Shown: positions 10,401 through 19,221 of the stretch, piece after piece | Position numbering within the stretch: position 1 is the stretch's first letter | Layout: the number at the start of each line of letters is the position of its first letter | NCBI GenBank assembly: GCA_947258835.1 | Contig: CAMYJY010000018.1 | Coordinates: 1-39,754, forward strand | Origin: an uncultured Pirellulales bacterium | GTDB lineage: Bacteria > Planctomycetota > Planctomycetia > Pirellulales > Lacipirellulaceae | Length of the DNA stretch: 39,754 nucleotides | Reading direction: 5' to 3' | Program-made: the position numbers and the translations under genes | The notes under the pieces: generated by a model | What the model was told of the DNA's origin: nothing | Seen by the model: the letters and a program-made list of their open reading frames with translations, nothing else | Databases searched by the model: none

Positions 10401-10509
10401 GATCTTCCAAACGCGGTTGGCGCACCATCAACAGCCCGCCAAAGCACAGCATCAGCAGCATGGAGAAGACGACGGTCCGCGAATTCTTGAGCGCGAAGGA
10501 GGTGATCAT
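7420..10509 (-). CDS. RND-family efflux transporter permease (AcrB/HAE1-like)
   Basis: 1029 aa; two sets of TM blocks with large periplasmic loops; SMIIALGMLVDNGIVVAEDI motif. Confidence 0.95.
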   Translation of the reverse strand: MITSFALKNSRTVVFSMLLMLCFGGLLMVRQPRLEDPFIVIREALITTRFPGMAPERIERLITRVIEEQARTMSELDDIWSTSKRGESIIHFEVGDEVAAKDLPATWKKLRNKLHDIVPSLPEGSIGPAVNDEFGDTAVATIALWSDGFTMAEMREAARDAREHLGTMPGIKKIDLYGIQDERIYLDINNAKLAQFGIGIRTITETLKQQNVTLPAGRLDIEGQEIIIAPTGNFNQVAEIESLLIPIPGTQGTVPLQDLAVIRRAYVDPPVKPAYYNGQPAIIMSVILQEGVNAVDFGRKLSREIRQIEQSLPWGYVLEYATYQPELIQKAVNGAVLNVLETLMIVLVVVMIFLGVRTGLIVGSFVPLVMLMGLVVMGLMGIELQRMSIASMIIALGMLVDNGIVVAEDIRTRMQLGASAREAAQQAGDSLSLPLLTSTLTTVLAFAPMMLMIGQTGDYVLSLGQVVTILLLSSWFMSLYLTTSSSNWFMKIQPATTTGAAADPYQGTFYRVYRAVLETALGRRGIVIGLTVGALVLALWGLTFVPKVFFPPGDRNQFLAYLDLPAGTRIDQTATTVEKISRWLNDKSINPEITTTVAYVGNGGPRFYLSLAPDDPDPHTAFIIINTETNQQVPGLVRRTRDYLLANCPNVRGRVKAMWMGGSETGLLEFRLSGPHSQVLRTQAEQVMAALRAIPGTIDIRQDWNNLVFKLVAEVDQARARRAGLTSQEVSDSLDAFIDGSTTTEYRAGDTVIPVVVRGIKSERENLVSVPGLGVYSNSSQNNVPLSQIASLYGRGEVNQIHRYNQERTITVSARHQILPAGEMLQRLQPTLDGLEFPPGHSWEIGGELEDSVDAQTKLMAWFPPCFLLIVALLIWQFNSFRRAGIILITIPLILIGAVVGLLVMRADFGFMVILGLLSLAGTIINNGIVLIDRIETNRSEGTHDYEAVVSAAVSRFRPIMMSMTTTVLGLLPLIISHDPLFYGLASVMAWGLAIGTVFTLVVVPTLYTLFFRISIPARPRISAAGKTR

Positions 10510-10527
10510 GATCGGCGTGTGGCTATC

Positions 10528-11682
10528 CTATTCGATGTCCAGCGGTTCCGGGTCGGCTTCTTTGCGGGGGGGCATCCGCTTGACCCGCATCCCGTCACTT
10601 AAGAAGCTCACCCCCGCCGCTGCCAACACGTCGCCGGGGGAAATTCCCTGGGTCACGACAATCTGGTTATCCTTCACACCGCGGCACTGGATGGGGACTT
10701 GTTTGACCGTGGAGCTATCCGGCTGATAGACGAACACAAAGCCGCGATTGGTATCCAAGCTGGGCAGCATGGCCTGGGCCGGGAGCAGGTAGCCCCCCGC
10801 GAACCCGGTCCCTTGCAGCTCAAAGCTGGCTTCGGCCGTCATGCCCGAGCGGACGCGCGGTGGCGGATCCAGCAACCGCACTTTCACGGGGAAGGCATTT
10901 CCTTCACCGGCCACCGTGCCCACTTCCGTCACGCTGCCGGCGACGGTCTGGCCGGGGAGTGTGGGAAAGGATACGGCTACCGGCAGACCCACGGTGAGCA
11001 GATGCACTACGGTTTCCGGGATGGCGACGACAATTTCCTGGTCGCCTTTGGCATCGATCTCAAACAGCTTTTGGCCGCGTTGCACGTCCACGAAGGGTTC
11101 GACCTGACGGACACCGATGCTGCCATCGTAGGGGGCATACAGCACGGTTTTGCGGAGGTCGCGCCGGGATAGATTGAGTTTGGACACGACGAAATCCACG
11201 TTCGCCTGGGACTCCCGGAAGGCAAACTCCGCTTGCTCCAGCCGCCGTTGGCTTCCCGCGCCTTCGGCAAACAGGCGTTGCTGACGCTCGTATTCCGCTT
11301 GCTGCTTTTTCACATTCGCTTTGGCCGTGACCAGCTCGGCCTCGGCCTTCTGCACCTCAAGTTGATAGGGCTCCTGGTCGAGTTCGGCCAGGATGTCTCC
11401 ATGCTTGACTTCCGCACCGATATCGACACGGACGCTGAGCACATTTCCCGCGACTTCAAAGCTAAGGGCCGAGCGATCGATGGCTCGGACAGTTCCCGAG
11501 AATCTGCGGACCTGACTGGTAGTTTCCGCGCCGACGGTAATCGTCTTCAGCCCGCGAATTTCCTCCACGATCGGTGCTTCCGTAGCACAACCCATCGACA
11601 GCAAGAGCACTGTGGACCAGCACCAGATAGGACACTCGATTTTTATGCAGCGGGCCCCAGGCCCGCATTGCTGACGCCTCAT
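10528..11682 (-). CDS. RND efflux periplasmic adaptor (membrane fusion) lipoprotein
   Basis: Open frame from 11766; M at 11682 precedes lipobox LLLSMGC; barrel-sandwich/biotinyl-lipoyl-like and coiled-coil segments; immediately upstream of RND gene. Confidence 0.9.
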   Translation of the reverse strand: MRRQQCGPGARCIKIECPIWCWSTVLLLSMGCATEAPIVEEIRGLKTITVGAETTSQVRRFSGTVRAIDRSALSFEVAGNVLSVRVDIGAEVKHGDILAELDQEPYQLEVQKAEAELVTAKANVKKQQAEYERQQRLFAEGAGSQRRLEQAEFAFRESQANVDFVVSKLNLSRRDLRKTVLYAPYDGSIGVRQVEPFVDVQRGQKLFEIDAKGDQEIVVAIPETVVHLLTVGLPVAVSFPTLPGQTVAGSVTEVGTVAGEGNAFPVKVRLLDPPPRVRSGMTAEASFELQGTGFAGGYLLPAQAMLPSLDTNRGFVFVYQPDSSTVKQVPIQCRGVKDNQIVVTQGISPGDVLAAAGVSFLSDGMRVKRMPPRKEADPEPLDIE

Positions 11683-11920
11683 TTCCAATGTCCTTCCTCT
11701 GTGGATCAGGGGGCTGCTCGAGCCGTGGACGTGGACGCGATCAGGAGTGCAGCCACGGGCTAGCATGGTGGCAGTGGTTCAATATAGGTACTCCAGGTCT
11801 GTCCGTACACACGTCCGACCATGTCTTGCTCGTTGGTCACGACTCTGGCGGACAAGATGTCGGTGCCACCCAATGCTGGTAACGATTTTAGTGGCAGTAT
11901 GTGGCAGTATTAGGGGGTTC

Positions 11921-11997
11921 CAGTCATTCCCGCGCAGGCGGGAATCCAGTAGCAGTGCCAGTGGTCTAGATTCCCGCTTGCGCGGGAATGACGCTGG
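11921..11997 (+). repeat. Inverted pair of ATTCCCGC-N-GCGGGAAT palindromes (dRS3/REP-like)
   Basis: CAGTCATTCCCGCGCAGGCGGGAATCCAG ... CTAGATTCCCGCTTGCGCGGGAATGACGCTGG. Confidence 0.85.
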
Positions 11998-12217
11998 AGA
12001 ACGGCGAGAGGCTGGGGCGCAGCCCCACCTTTGTTTGGTCGACTTTAGCGGTTGGGTGATTTGGCGGGGCGAGGGGGCCGGCTTTGTCGCCTCAGGCAAT
12101 TTGTGACGATAGTTCCGATGGCCGCGGTTGTGTGGCTAGTAGCTGACGTAGTGGTTATCGCGGCCGTGTCGGGGGGATGCACCCGGGATCAGGGAAGAAT
12201 GAGGGAGAGGGGGACTT

Positions 12218-13792
12218 GTGAGGCAGCAACGAGGCAAGCTTTTGGCGCGGACTTGGAGGCCCGTATGGCTGGCGTTTTTGTTACTCGCTAGCAGTGGGTG
12301 CCAGGGATCCCTGGGCAATTGGTGTCGGAATGGGTTCCGGGTGGGGCCGGACTATTGCAAGCCGGCGGCGCCCGTGGCCTGCGAGTGGATCGATGCCTAT
12401 GACGAGCGAGTGCGGCAGGAGCTTCCCGACAATTCCGCGTGGTGGACCGTGTTTCAGGACCCGATCCTGAACGGATTGATGGACGATACCTACCGCCAAA
12501 ATCTACCGCTTCGCGAGGCTGGCATGCGGGTGGTGGAGGCCCAGCGCCTGCGGCAGATTGCGGCCGGCAATATTTTTCCGCAGACCCAACAGGGATTTGG
12601 GGAATATAGCCGTACCGAGGTGAGTGAGAACGCGTTCCCGACCAATCGGCTGGCCGGTCTGGGGTTCATGCCCCCCAGTGCGGTGAACAATTGGGTGACT
12701 GGCTTTGACGCGGGTTGGGAGCTTGATGTGTGGGGTCGTTTTCGACGAGGAATTGAGGCGGCGGATGCAAATCTGGACGCTTCGGTGGAGGACTATGACG
12801 CGATCTTGGTAAGCTTGATTGGCGAGACTGCTGAGGCTTATATCAACTACCGCGTGGCCCAAACGCGTCTGGCTTATGCGCGGGACAATGTCCGGATCCA
12901 GCAGGGATCGCTGGAGCTGAGTGAGTCGCGTTTCCGCAATGGCGCGGTGACAGAGCTGGATGTGACTCAAGCGACGGCTAATTTGCAGAATACCAAGCAG
13001 CAAATCCCGCTGTACGAGGTCCAGCTGCGACAGGCCAACAACCTGTTGTGCGTCCTGCTGGGCCTGCCCGCTCAGGATCTTTCCCCGCGTCTGGGCGAGC
13101 AGCCCATTCCCGCGCCGCCGGTGGATGTTGTGGTTGGCATTCCCGCGAATCTAATCCGACGTCGTCCGGATATCCGCCGGGCGGAACGTCAAGTTGCGGC
13201 CCAGAGTGCTCTGATTGGCGTGGCCGTGGCCGACCTGTTTCCTAGTTTTTCCATTGTGGGTGCCGTGCAGGTCCAAGCCGAGGATTTTGAGGATTTGTTT
13301 GAAAGCGCCAGCGCCGCCAGTTTCGTCGCCCCCGGTTTCAATTGGAACTTGCTTAATTATGGTCGTCTGGCCAATCAAGTCCGCGTGCAGGAAGCGCGTT
13401 TTCAGCAGCTGGCCATCGCCTACCAGCAGCAGGTGCTGGAGGCCAATGCGGAGGTGGAAGACGGTATTATCGCCTTTTTGCGGGGCCAGCAACGCCTGGT
13501 GGATGTGCAGGGGGCGGTGCAGGCCTCCACGCGATCGGTCGACTTGGCGCGGATCCAATATCGCGAGGGTGCCACGGATTTTAACCGCGTGTTCATTCTG
13601 GAAACGGCACTGACCAACCAGCAGGATCTGTTGGCGACGGTGCAGGGCGAGCTGGCCCAAGGGTTGGTGGCGGTGTACAAGGCCATGGGCGGTGGCTGGC
13701 AGATTCGCCTGGGCGCGGGGTCCACGAGTGAGCAGCTGGACGAGCTGCTGCAGCCGGGCGAGGTGGTTGCGGATCCAGGCGACAAGTCTTGA
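12218..13792 (+). CDS. Efflux outer membrane lipoprotein (OprM/NodT family)
   Basis: 524 aa; lipobox LLASSGC; PxxxIxxRRPDIRRAE motif; OEP repeats. Confidence 0.93.
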   Translation: MRQQRGKLLARTWRPVWLAFLLLASSGCQGSLGNWCRNGFRVGPDYCKPAAPVACEWIDAYDERVRQELPDNSAWWTVFQDPILNGLMDDTYRQNLPLREAGMRVVEAQRLRQIAAGNIFPQTQQGFGEYSRTEVSENAFPTNRLAGLGFMPPSAVNNWVTGFDAGWELDVWGRFRRGIEAADANLDASVEDYDAILVSLIGETAEAYINYRVAQTRLAYARDNVRIQQGSLELSESRFRNGAVTELDVTQATANLQNTKQQIPLYEVQLRQANNLLCVLLGLPAQDLSPRLGEQPIPAPPVDVVVGIPANLIRRRPDIRRAERQVAAQSALIGVAVADLFPSFSIVGAVQVQAEDFEDLFESASAASFVAPGFNWNLLNYGRLANQVRVQEARFQQLAIAYQQQVLEANAEVEDGIIAFLRGQQRLVDVQGAVQASTRSVDLARIQYREGATDFNRVFILETALTNQQDLLATVQGELAQGLVAVYKAMGGGWQIRLGAGSTSEQLDELLQPGEVVADPGDKS

Positions 13793-13820
13793 TACCCACA
13801 TGGAACGACGGAGTTCAAGC

Positions 13821-14588
13821 TCAGACGTCCAGTTCGATGGTGACTGGCGCGTGATCACTGACGGTGAGTCCGGCCTGGCGATGCGTGATGGCTTGGCGAA
13901 AGGGCGGTCGCGCGGTCGGGTTGGCCAGCAGGTAATCGATCCGCCAGCCACGGTCCAGTTCACGAGCCCGGCCCCGGTTGGACCACCAGGAGTAGGGGCC
14001 GTCGACATCGCCGGCGTGTTCTCGGACTAGGTCGTGCCAGCCGGAGTCGAGCAGGCGACCGAACCAAGCCCGTTCGTGGGGCAAAAAACCGGAGTTCTGC
14101 TGGTTCCCTTGGGCGTAATAGATGTCTTGGGGGGTATGGGCGATGTTGAGATCGCCACCCAGGATGACCGGGCCGCTGGCAGGCAGTTGGCGGGTAGCCC
14201 AGGGGCGGAAGCGGCGCATCCAGCGTTCTTTTTCCGTTTGCCGCTCGGGGCTGCTGGAGCCGGAGGGTAAGTAGACGCTGGCCACTTGCAGCGGGCCCAG
14301 GCGGACATAGGTCAGGCGGCCTTCGGTGTCGGCCGGACTGAGTCCTGTTTGGATGAGTTGTGACGGTTGGCGGGTCCAGACGGCGGTGCCGGCGTAGCCC
14401 TTTTTTTGAGCCGGGTTCCAATGCACGTGCCAGCCGGTAGGGCTGGCCCACTCGGGGGGAAGTTGTTCCGGGAGTGCGCGGACTTCCTGGAGCAGGAGCA
14501 CATCGGGGCGAATCTGCTCCAGTTCCTGGGCAAATCCCTTCCGCAGGGCGGCGCGGAGTCCATTGACGTTCCAGGTGGTGATACGCAT
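13821..14588 (-). CDS. xth: Exodeoxyribonuclease III
   Basis: MRITTWNVNGLRAALRKG, DVLLLQE, GGDLNIAHTPQDI, WRIDYLLA, SDHAPV motifs. Confidence 0.95.
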   Translation of the reverse strand: MRITTWNVNGLRAALRKGFAQELEQIRPDVLLLQEVRALPEQLPPEWASPTGWHVHWNPAQKKGYAGTAVWTRQPSQLIQTGLSPADTEGRLTYVRLGPLQVASVYLPSGSSSPERQTEKERWMRRFRPWATRQLPASGPVILGGDLNIAHTPQDIYYAQGNQQNSGFLPHERAWFGRLLDSGWHDLVREHAGDVDGPYSWWSNRGRARELDRGWRIDYLLANPTARPPFRQAITHRQAGLTVSDHAPVTIELDV

Positions 14589-14704
14589 CGGCGGCTGGGC
14601 CGCCGATGGTGGCGGGTCCGTGGTTGGCTGGAAAGCCCACTATCATAGGTAAATACACGAATGTGGAAACCGCTTAGCCATTTACAAACAGAAATGTTCA
14701 GCGC

Positions 14705-14805
14705 CAGCGACCAACGGGAGCGGGCTACTTTCATCGAGCGGTAGCTCGCATTGGCCGGCGGCCCCCCGTTCTAGCCGGGGGCAGGCTCTGCCGCCCGCAG
14801 AAAAA
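14705..14805 (+). repeat. Interspersed repeat family A copy upstream of rpsJ
   Basis: AGCGACCAACGGGAGCGGGCTACTTTCATCGAGCGGTAGCTCGCATTGGCCGGCGGCCCCCCGTTCTAGCCGGGGGCAGGCTCTGCCGCCCGC. Confidence 0.9.
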
Positions 14806-14820
14806 GTGGGGGGCGGGGTA

Positions 14821-14849
14821 TTGACGGGGTGGGGGCACCTGCTTAAGAT
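14821..14849 (+). promoter_or_regulatory. Putative sigma-70 promoter of the S10 operon (TTGACG-N17-TAAGAT)
   Basis: -35 TTGACG at 14821-14826, -10 TAAGAT at 14844-14849, ~80 nt upstream of rpsJ start. Confidence 0.45.
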
Positions 14850-14929
14850 TTGTGATTCGCCACTCCTGGTAGTGGCTGCGTTGTTCTTTGAAACTTTGGA
14901 TCCAAGCACCTCATTTATTGGGAGTTCCT

Positions 14930-15253
14930 GTGCCCGCGTCGAAAGAAGTGATTCGAATTCGGATGGAGGCCTACGACCATTCGGTGTTGGACCAAAGTGC
15001 GGCTGAAATTGTGGACACGGCCAAGCGGACCAATTCGGTGGTTCATGGCCCGATTCCGCTGCCAACTCGCATCGAGCGGTACACGGTCCTGTCGGGGCCG
15101 CATGTCGATAAGAAAGCGCGTCAGCAATTTGAAATCCGCACTCACAAGCGGCTAATTGATATTGTGCAGGCTACGGCCAAGACGATTGAAGCGTTGAATA
15201 AGCTGAGTCTGCCTGCTGGTGTGGACATTAAGATTAAGGCCACGGCGGGCTGA
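14930..15253 (+). CDS. rpsJ: 30S ribosomal protein S10
   Basis: [21 protein letters not shown]...[42 protein letters not shown] start. Confidence 0.97.
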   Translation: MPASKEVIRIRMEAYDHSVLDQSAAEIVDTAKRTNSVVHGPIPLPTRIERYTVLSGPHVDKKARQQFEIRTHKRLIDIVQATAKTIEALNKLSLPAGVDIKIKATAG

Positions 15254-15557
15254 TGTGGTGGATCCTGGGTTGCTCGTGGCCGTCTGTTGTTGCTCGGCGC
15301 GGGGAGTCAGGGGCCTGCCTCAGGCCGCGTTGGAGGTGTCCGGCGGGCGGCAAGCATGGCAACGCCAGGCAATTTGAGCCGCCCCGATAATTTTGTGGTG
15401 GTTTGTAGTTTTTCGTTAGTCAAGATTTAATAGTTCTCTTTATATGCAGCGGAAGTTGTGTGGGTAAGCTCCGTCGAGGCGGATGTCTCCCGCATCAGCA
15501 ATACCCATTCGTATCAGTTGAGTAGTCCGTAGGCCGTCGGGCCTGTGAGGGTTTGGT

Positions 15558-16292
15558 GTGATGACCGATAGCAGTAAAGGTGCCGGCAGCAAGGGTACCA
15601 GTAGTCCGGTGGTTGGCATCTTGGGCCGTAAGGTCGGGATGACGCAGGTCTACGACGAGTCGGGCAAGGTGGTTCCGGTCACTGTTGTCGAGGCGGGGCC
15701 CTGCGATGTGTTGCAGGTCCGCACGTCCGAGCGTGATGGCTACGAAGCGGTGCAATTGGGTTATCTGGATAAGCCGCGTCGGCTGGCCGCCCGCAGTGAG
15801 CGGGGGCAGGTTGCCAAGCTGGATAGCAAGCGTAGTAAGCGTCGGGCTGCCAGCGGTATCGAGCCTGTGGCGAAGGCCGGTTGCGAGCCCAAGCGTTTTA
15901 AGCGGGAAATTCGCGGTTCTGCCGGCGAGCTGGAGGTGGGTTCCCAGGTGACTGTGGAGGCCTTTGGTGAGGTAGCCACGGTGGATGTGATTGCCACCAG
16001 CAAGGGTCGCGGGTTCTCGGGGGCCATGAAGCGGCACAATTTTGCTGGTCAGCGGGCCTCGCATGGCGTCAAGAAGTGCCATCGCCACATGGGGGGGACC
16101 GGCTGCAGTGCTTATCCTAGTCGTCTGTTCAAGGGCGTTCGCATGCCGGGGCAGTATGGCAACCAGCGGTGTACGGTCCGCAATCAAAAAATTGTGCGTA
16201 TTCAAGCAGAGGACAATCTGCTCATTATCCGCGGGGCCATTCCTGGTCCCAATGGCGGCTATGTCGTCGTGCAGCAAACCAATAAGTTATAA
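15558..16292 (+). CDS. rplC: 50S ribosomal protein L3
   Basis: GILGRKVGMTQVYDESGKVVPVTVVEAGPC; HMGGTGCSAYPSRLFKGVRMPGQYGNQ. Confidence 0.97.
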   Translation: MMTDSSKGAGSKGTSSPVVGILGRKVGMTQVYDESGKVVPVTVVEAGPCDVLQVRTSERDGYEAVQLGYLDKPRRLAARSERGQVAKLDSKRSKRRAASGIEPVAKAGCEPKRFKREIRGSAGELEVGSQVTVEAFGEVATVDVIATSKGRGFSGAMKRHNFAGQRASHGVKKCHRHMGGTGCSAYPSRLFKGVRMPGQYGNQRCTVRNQKIVRIQAEDNLLIIRGAIPGPNGGYVVVQQTNKL

Positions 16293-16346
16293 GGGGGCGG
16301 CCTGTCACCGGTTGTTTGATCGGTGGTTGGCGGCCTGCAGCCTGTT

Positions 16347-16994
16347 ATGCCAAAACTCACAGTCCATGATGCCAAGGGTAAGAAGGTTGGCACCTATACC
16401 ATTGAGCCAACGGATCTTGCTCCGCGGATTAATAAGCAGCTCCTGCATGATGCGGTGGTGATGTACCAGGCCAATTTGCGGCAGGGTTCGCACCAGACCA
16501 AGACCCGCGCTCAGGTGTCGGGTACGACCAAGAAGATGTATCGTCAGAAGGGTACGGGGAATGCTCGGGCCGGTTCGAAGCGGAGTGGTATCCGCACGGG
16601 CGGCGGTCACATTCATGCGATTCGCAATCGGGACTACTCGTATTCGCTGCCTCGCAAGGCCCTGCAGTTGGCCGCTCGGATGGCGATTGCCTCCAAGATT
16701 CGCGACGATGAAATTACCTTGATTGACAAGCTGGATTTTGATCAGCCCAAGACCAAAGAGATGGCTGGCGTTTTGCGGCATTTGGGTTGCGATGGTGAGT
16801 CGCTGCTGATTGCCACCGCGGGCCATGCAGTCAATGTCTACAAGAGTGCCCGTAATATCCGTCAGGTTTCCATATCACCGGCAGCCGAGTTGAACGCCTT
16901 GAGTGTGTTGTCTTCGCGGCGGTTGTTGATCACTCCCGAGGCCCTCGATCAAATCAAAGAGCGGGCCGCAGCCTCCAGTGGAGCGGGCAAATAA
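16347..16994 (+). CDS. rplD: 50S ribosomal protein L4
   Basis: RQGSHQTKTRAQVSGTTKKMYRQKGTGNARAGSKRSGIRTGGG; ATG at 16347 preferred over the upstream ORF start. Confidence 0.96.
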   Translation: MPKLTVHDAKGKKVGTYTIEPTDLAPRINKQLLHDAVVMYQANLRQGSHQTKTRAQVSGTTKKMYRQKGTGNARAGSKRSGIRTGGGHIHAIRNRDYSYSLPRKALQLAARMAIASKIRDDEITLIDKLDFDQPKTKEMAGVLRHLGCDGESLLIATAGHAVNVYKSARNIRQVSISPAAELNALSVLSSRRLLITPEALDQIKERAAASSGAGK

Positions 16995-17007
16995 GGCCTG
17001 AATCGCG

Positions 17008-17322
17008 ATGCCAAAGCATATTCCCAGTACCACAAGCATTGCCCTGCAGCCGCACCAGGTAATTATTAAGCCGCTGCTCACGGAAAAGGGTATTCATCGC
17101 TCCACGCGGTGCAATGCCTATGCCTTTCAGGTCAATCCCTTGGCGACCAAGGGGGATGTCCGCAGCGCCGTGGAAGAGTTGTTTGAAGTCAAAGTTGAAA
17201 AAGTTCGTACCCAGCATCGGAAGGGCAAGCCACGTCGCACCAAGATGCGGTTTGGCTACACCCAAGACTGGAAAAAAGCCATCGTGACACTCGACCCCGA
17301 GCATCACATCGAATTGTTTTAG
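17008..17322 (+). CDS. rplW: 50S ribosomal protein L23
   Basis: IIKPLLTEKGIHRSTRCNAYAFQVNPLATKGDVRSAVEELFEVKV. Confidence 0.96.
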   Translation: MPKHIPSTTSIALQPHQVIIKPLLTEKGIHRSTRCNAYAFQVNPLATKGDVRSAVEELFEVKVEKVRTQHRKGKPRRTKMRFGYTQDWKKAIVTLDPEHHIELF

Positions 17323-17479
17323 CGAGTTACGAGTTACGGGTTACGGGTTGTGAGTTCAGGTGCTCGCGCCTCGAAACTCGTAACTCGCAACTCATTAGTT
17401 TTAGAAAGGCGCGAGTTACCAGTTATGAGTTGCGAGTTCATGTGCTCGCGCCTCGAAACTCCCCGCTCGCTACTCACTC
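17323..17479 (+). repeat. Two imperfect hairpin units of GAGTTACGAGTT / GTGCTCGCGCCTCGAAACTC repeat
   Basis: Shared 'GAGTTC(A)xGTGCTCGCGCCTCGAAACTC' in both units; arms self-complementary (gagttacgagtt vs aactcgtaactc). Confidence 0.8.
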
Positions 17480-18343
17480 ATGGGTATTCGTAAATACAAG
17501 CCGGTTACTCCGGGCAGGCGTGACGCGACGGTCAGTGATTTTGCTGAGCTGACTCCGGGTGCGAAGCCGGAAAAATCCTTGTTGCGCCCGCTGGTGAAAA
17601 CTGGGGGGCGGAATAATCAGGGGAAGATTACCGTTCGTCACCGTGGCGGTGGTCACAAGCGGCGTTTTCGGTTGATTGATTTTCGGCGGAATAAGGATGG
17701 TGTTCCGGCCACGGTCGATTCCATTCAGTACGATCCCAATCGCTCAGCGCGGATTGCGCTGCTGCATTACGCGGATGGCGAGAAGCGGTATATTGTGGCC
17801 CCGGATGGCTTGCAGAAGGGGGATGTGGTGCAGAGCGGGAGTGATATTCCCGCCCAGGTGGGCAATTGCCTGCCGCTGTCCAAAATGCCTTTGGGAACGA
17901 CAATTTTTAATATTGAGATGCGTGCCGGGCGGGGCGGTGTGTTGTGCCGCAGCGCGGGCACGAGTGCTACGTTGATGGCCCGCGAGGCCGAGTGGGCCCA
18001 GATTTCGCTGCCCAGCGGTGAGATTCGGCGGATTCCCTCGGCGTGCCGTGCCACGGTGGGCCGGGCGAGCAACATCGACCACAGTGCGGTCGTGTTGGGG
18101 AAGGCCGGTCGCAAGCGGTGGTTGGGCCGACGGCCTCATGTTCGTGGTACCGCGATGAATCCCATCGACCATCCGCATGGTGGTGGCGAAGGGCGGACCA
18201 AGGGCGGGCGTCACCCGGTGAGCCCGGAGGGCAAGAGCGCCAAGGGCGGGGCGACCCGTCAGCGCCGCAAGGCTTCCAATAAAGCCATTGTGCGTCGTCG
18301 TCGGAGCAAGCGGTATGGACAACTGAAGTTAATTAAGAAGTAG
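17480..18343 (+). CDS. rplB: 50S ribosomal protein L2
   Basis: [53 protein letters not shown]. Confidence 0.97.
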   Translation: MGIRKYKPVTPGRRDATVSDFAELTPGAKPEKSLLRPLVKTGGRNNQGKITVRHRGGGHKRRFRLIDFRRNKDGVPATVDSIQYDPNRSARIALLHYADGEKRYIVAPDGLQKGDVVQSGSDIPAQVGNCLPLSKMPLGTTIFNIEMRAGRGGVLCRSAGTSATLMAREAEWAQISLPSGEIRRIPSACRATVGRASNIDHSAVVLGKAGRKRWLGRRPHVRGTAMNPIDHPHGGGEGRTKGGRHPVSPEGKSAKGGATRQRRKASNKAIVRRRRSKRYGQLKLIKK

Positions 18344-18475
18344 CTCGTTAGAAACAGCCATTAAGAAATAATTGGCAAAGCCCTCAGCATAATATTTTGA
18401 TCGCTTGACAACAGGCTGGCTGCTCATCAGGCCGCTGCCTGCTGGGGAGCGAAAAGCCGAAAGCCGAAAGTCATC

Positions 18476-18742
18476 ATGGGACGTTCACTCAAAAAAGGAC
18501 CTTACGTCGACCCCAAGTTGTATTTGAAGGTCGAGAAGCTGAATGATGCTGGCCAGAAGTCGCCGATTACTACCTGGGCTCGTGCTTGCACGATCGTGCC
18601 GGAGTTTGTCGGGCATACGTTTATGGTGCACAACGGCAAGGCCCATTTGAAGGTGTTTGTGACGGAGGACATGGTGGGGCACAAGTTGGGTGAGTTTTCG
18701 CCCACAAGAAATTTCCGTGGCCACAGTGGTAAAGGTAAGTAG
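18476..18742 (+). CDS. rpsS: 30S ribosomal protein S19
   Basis: [43 protein letters not shown]. Confidence 0.97.
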   Translation: MGRSLKKGPYVDPKLYLKVEKLNDAGQKSPITTWARACTIVPEFVGHTFMVHNGKAHLKVFVTEDMVGHKLGEFSPTRNFRGHSGKGK

Positions 18743-18818
18743 TTTCTGGATGAGTAACCAGAGGGGTGTGTTGGCGGGTTTGCTTGCCACACATTGCTCG
18801 CAGATGGCAGCTTAAGAC

Positions 18819-19145
18819 ATGGCATATACAGCAACCCATCGGCATGCACGCATCAGCGCGACCAAGGTGCGGCCCATTGCCGACTTGATTCGTGGCCAGA
18901 AGGTGGATGATGCCTTGGCGATTTTGCGTTTCCAGCCCCAGCGTGGTGCACGCATGCTGGAGAAGGTGCTGAAGAGCGCTATGGGAAACGCGGAGGACCA
19001 GCGGGCGCCCAACTTGGCCGGTTTGCGGGTGGTGGATGCGCGCGTGGATGGCGGTCCGATGTTTAAGCGGGTTCGTCCGCGGGCGCGTGGCATGGCGCAC
19101 ATTATTAAGAAACGTTTTTCACACATCAAGATTTCGATCGAATAG
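18819..19145 (+). CDS. rplV: 50S ribosomal protein L22
   Basis: ARISATKVRPIADLIRGQKVDDALAIL; RARGMAHIIKKRFSHIKI. Confidence 0.97.
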   Translation: MAYTATHRHARISATKVRPIADLIRGQKVDDALAILRFQPQRGARMLEKVLKSAMGNAEDQRAPNLAGLRVVDARVDGGPMFKRVRPRARGMAHIIKKRFSHIKISIE

Positions 19146-19221
19146 GGAGTCGGCTCTCGGTGCACGGTGGTCTGCCGGATTTCGTTCTGGCGGGGCACCA
19201 ACTGCCGTCAGCTCCAATACT

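Noticed and set aside
9880-10726. 240-aa and 243-aa plus-strand ORFs
   Set aside because: Antisense to the RND/MFP genes; high-GC shadow ORFs
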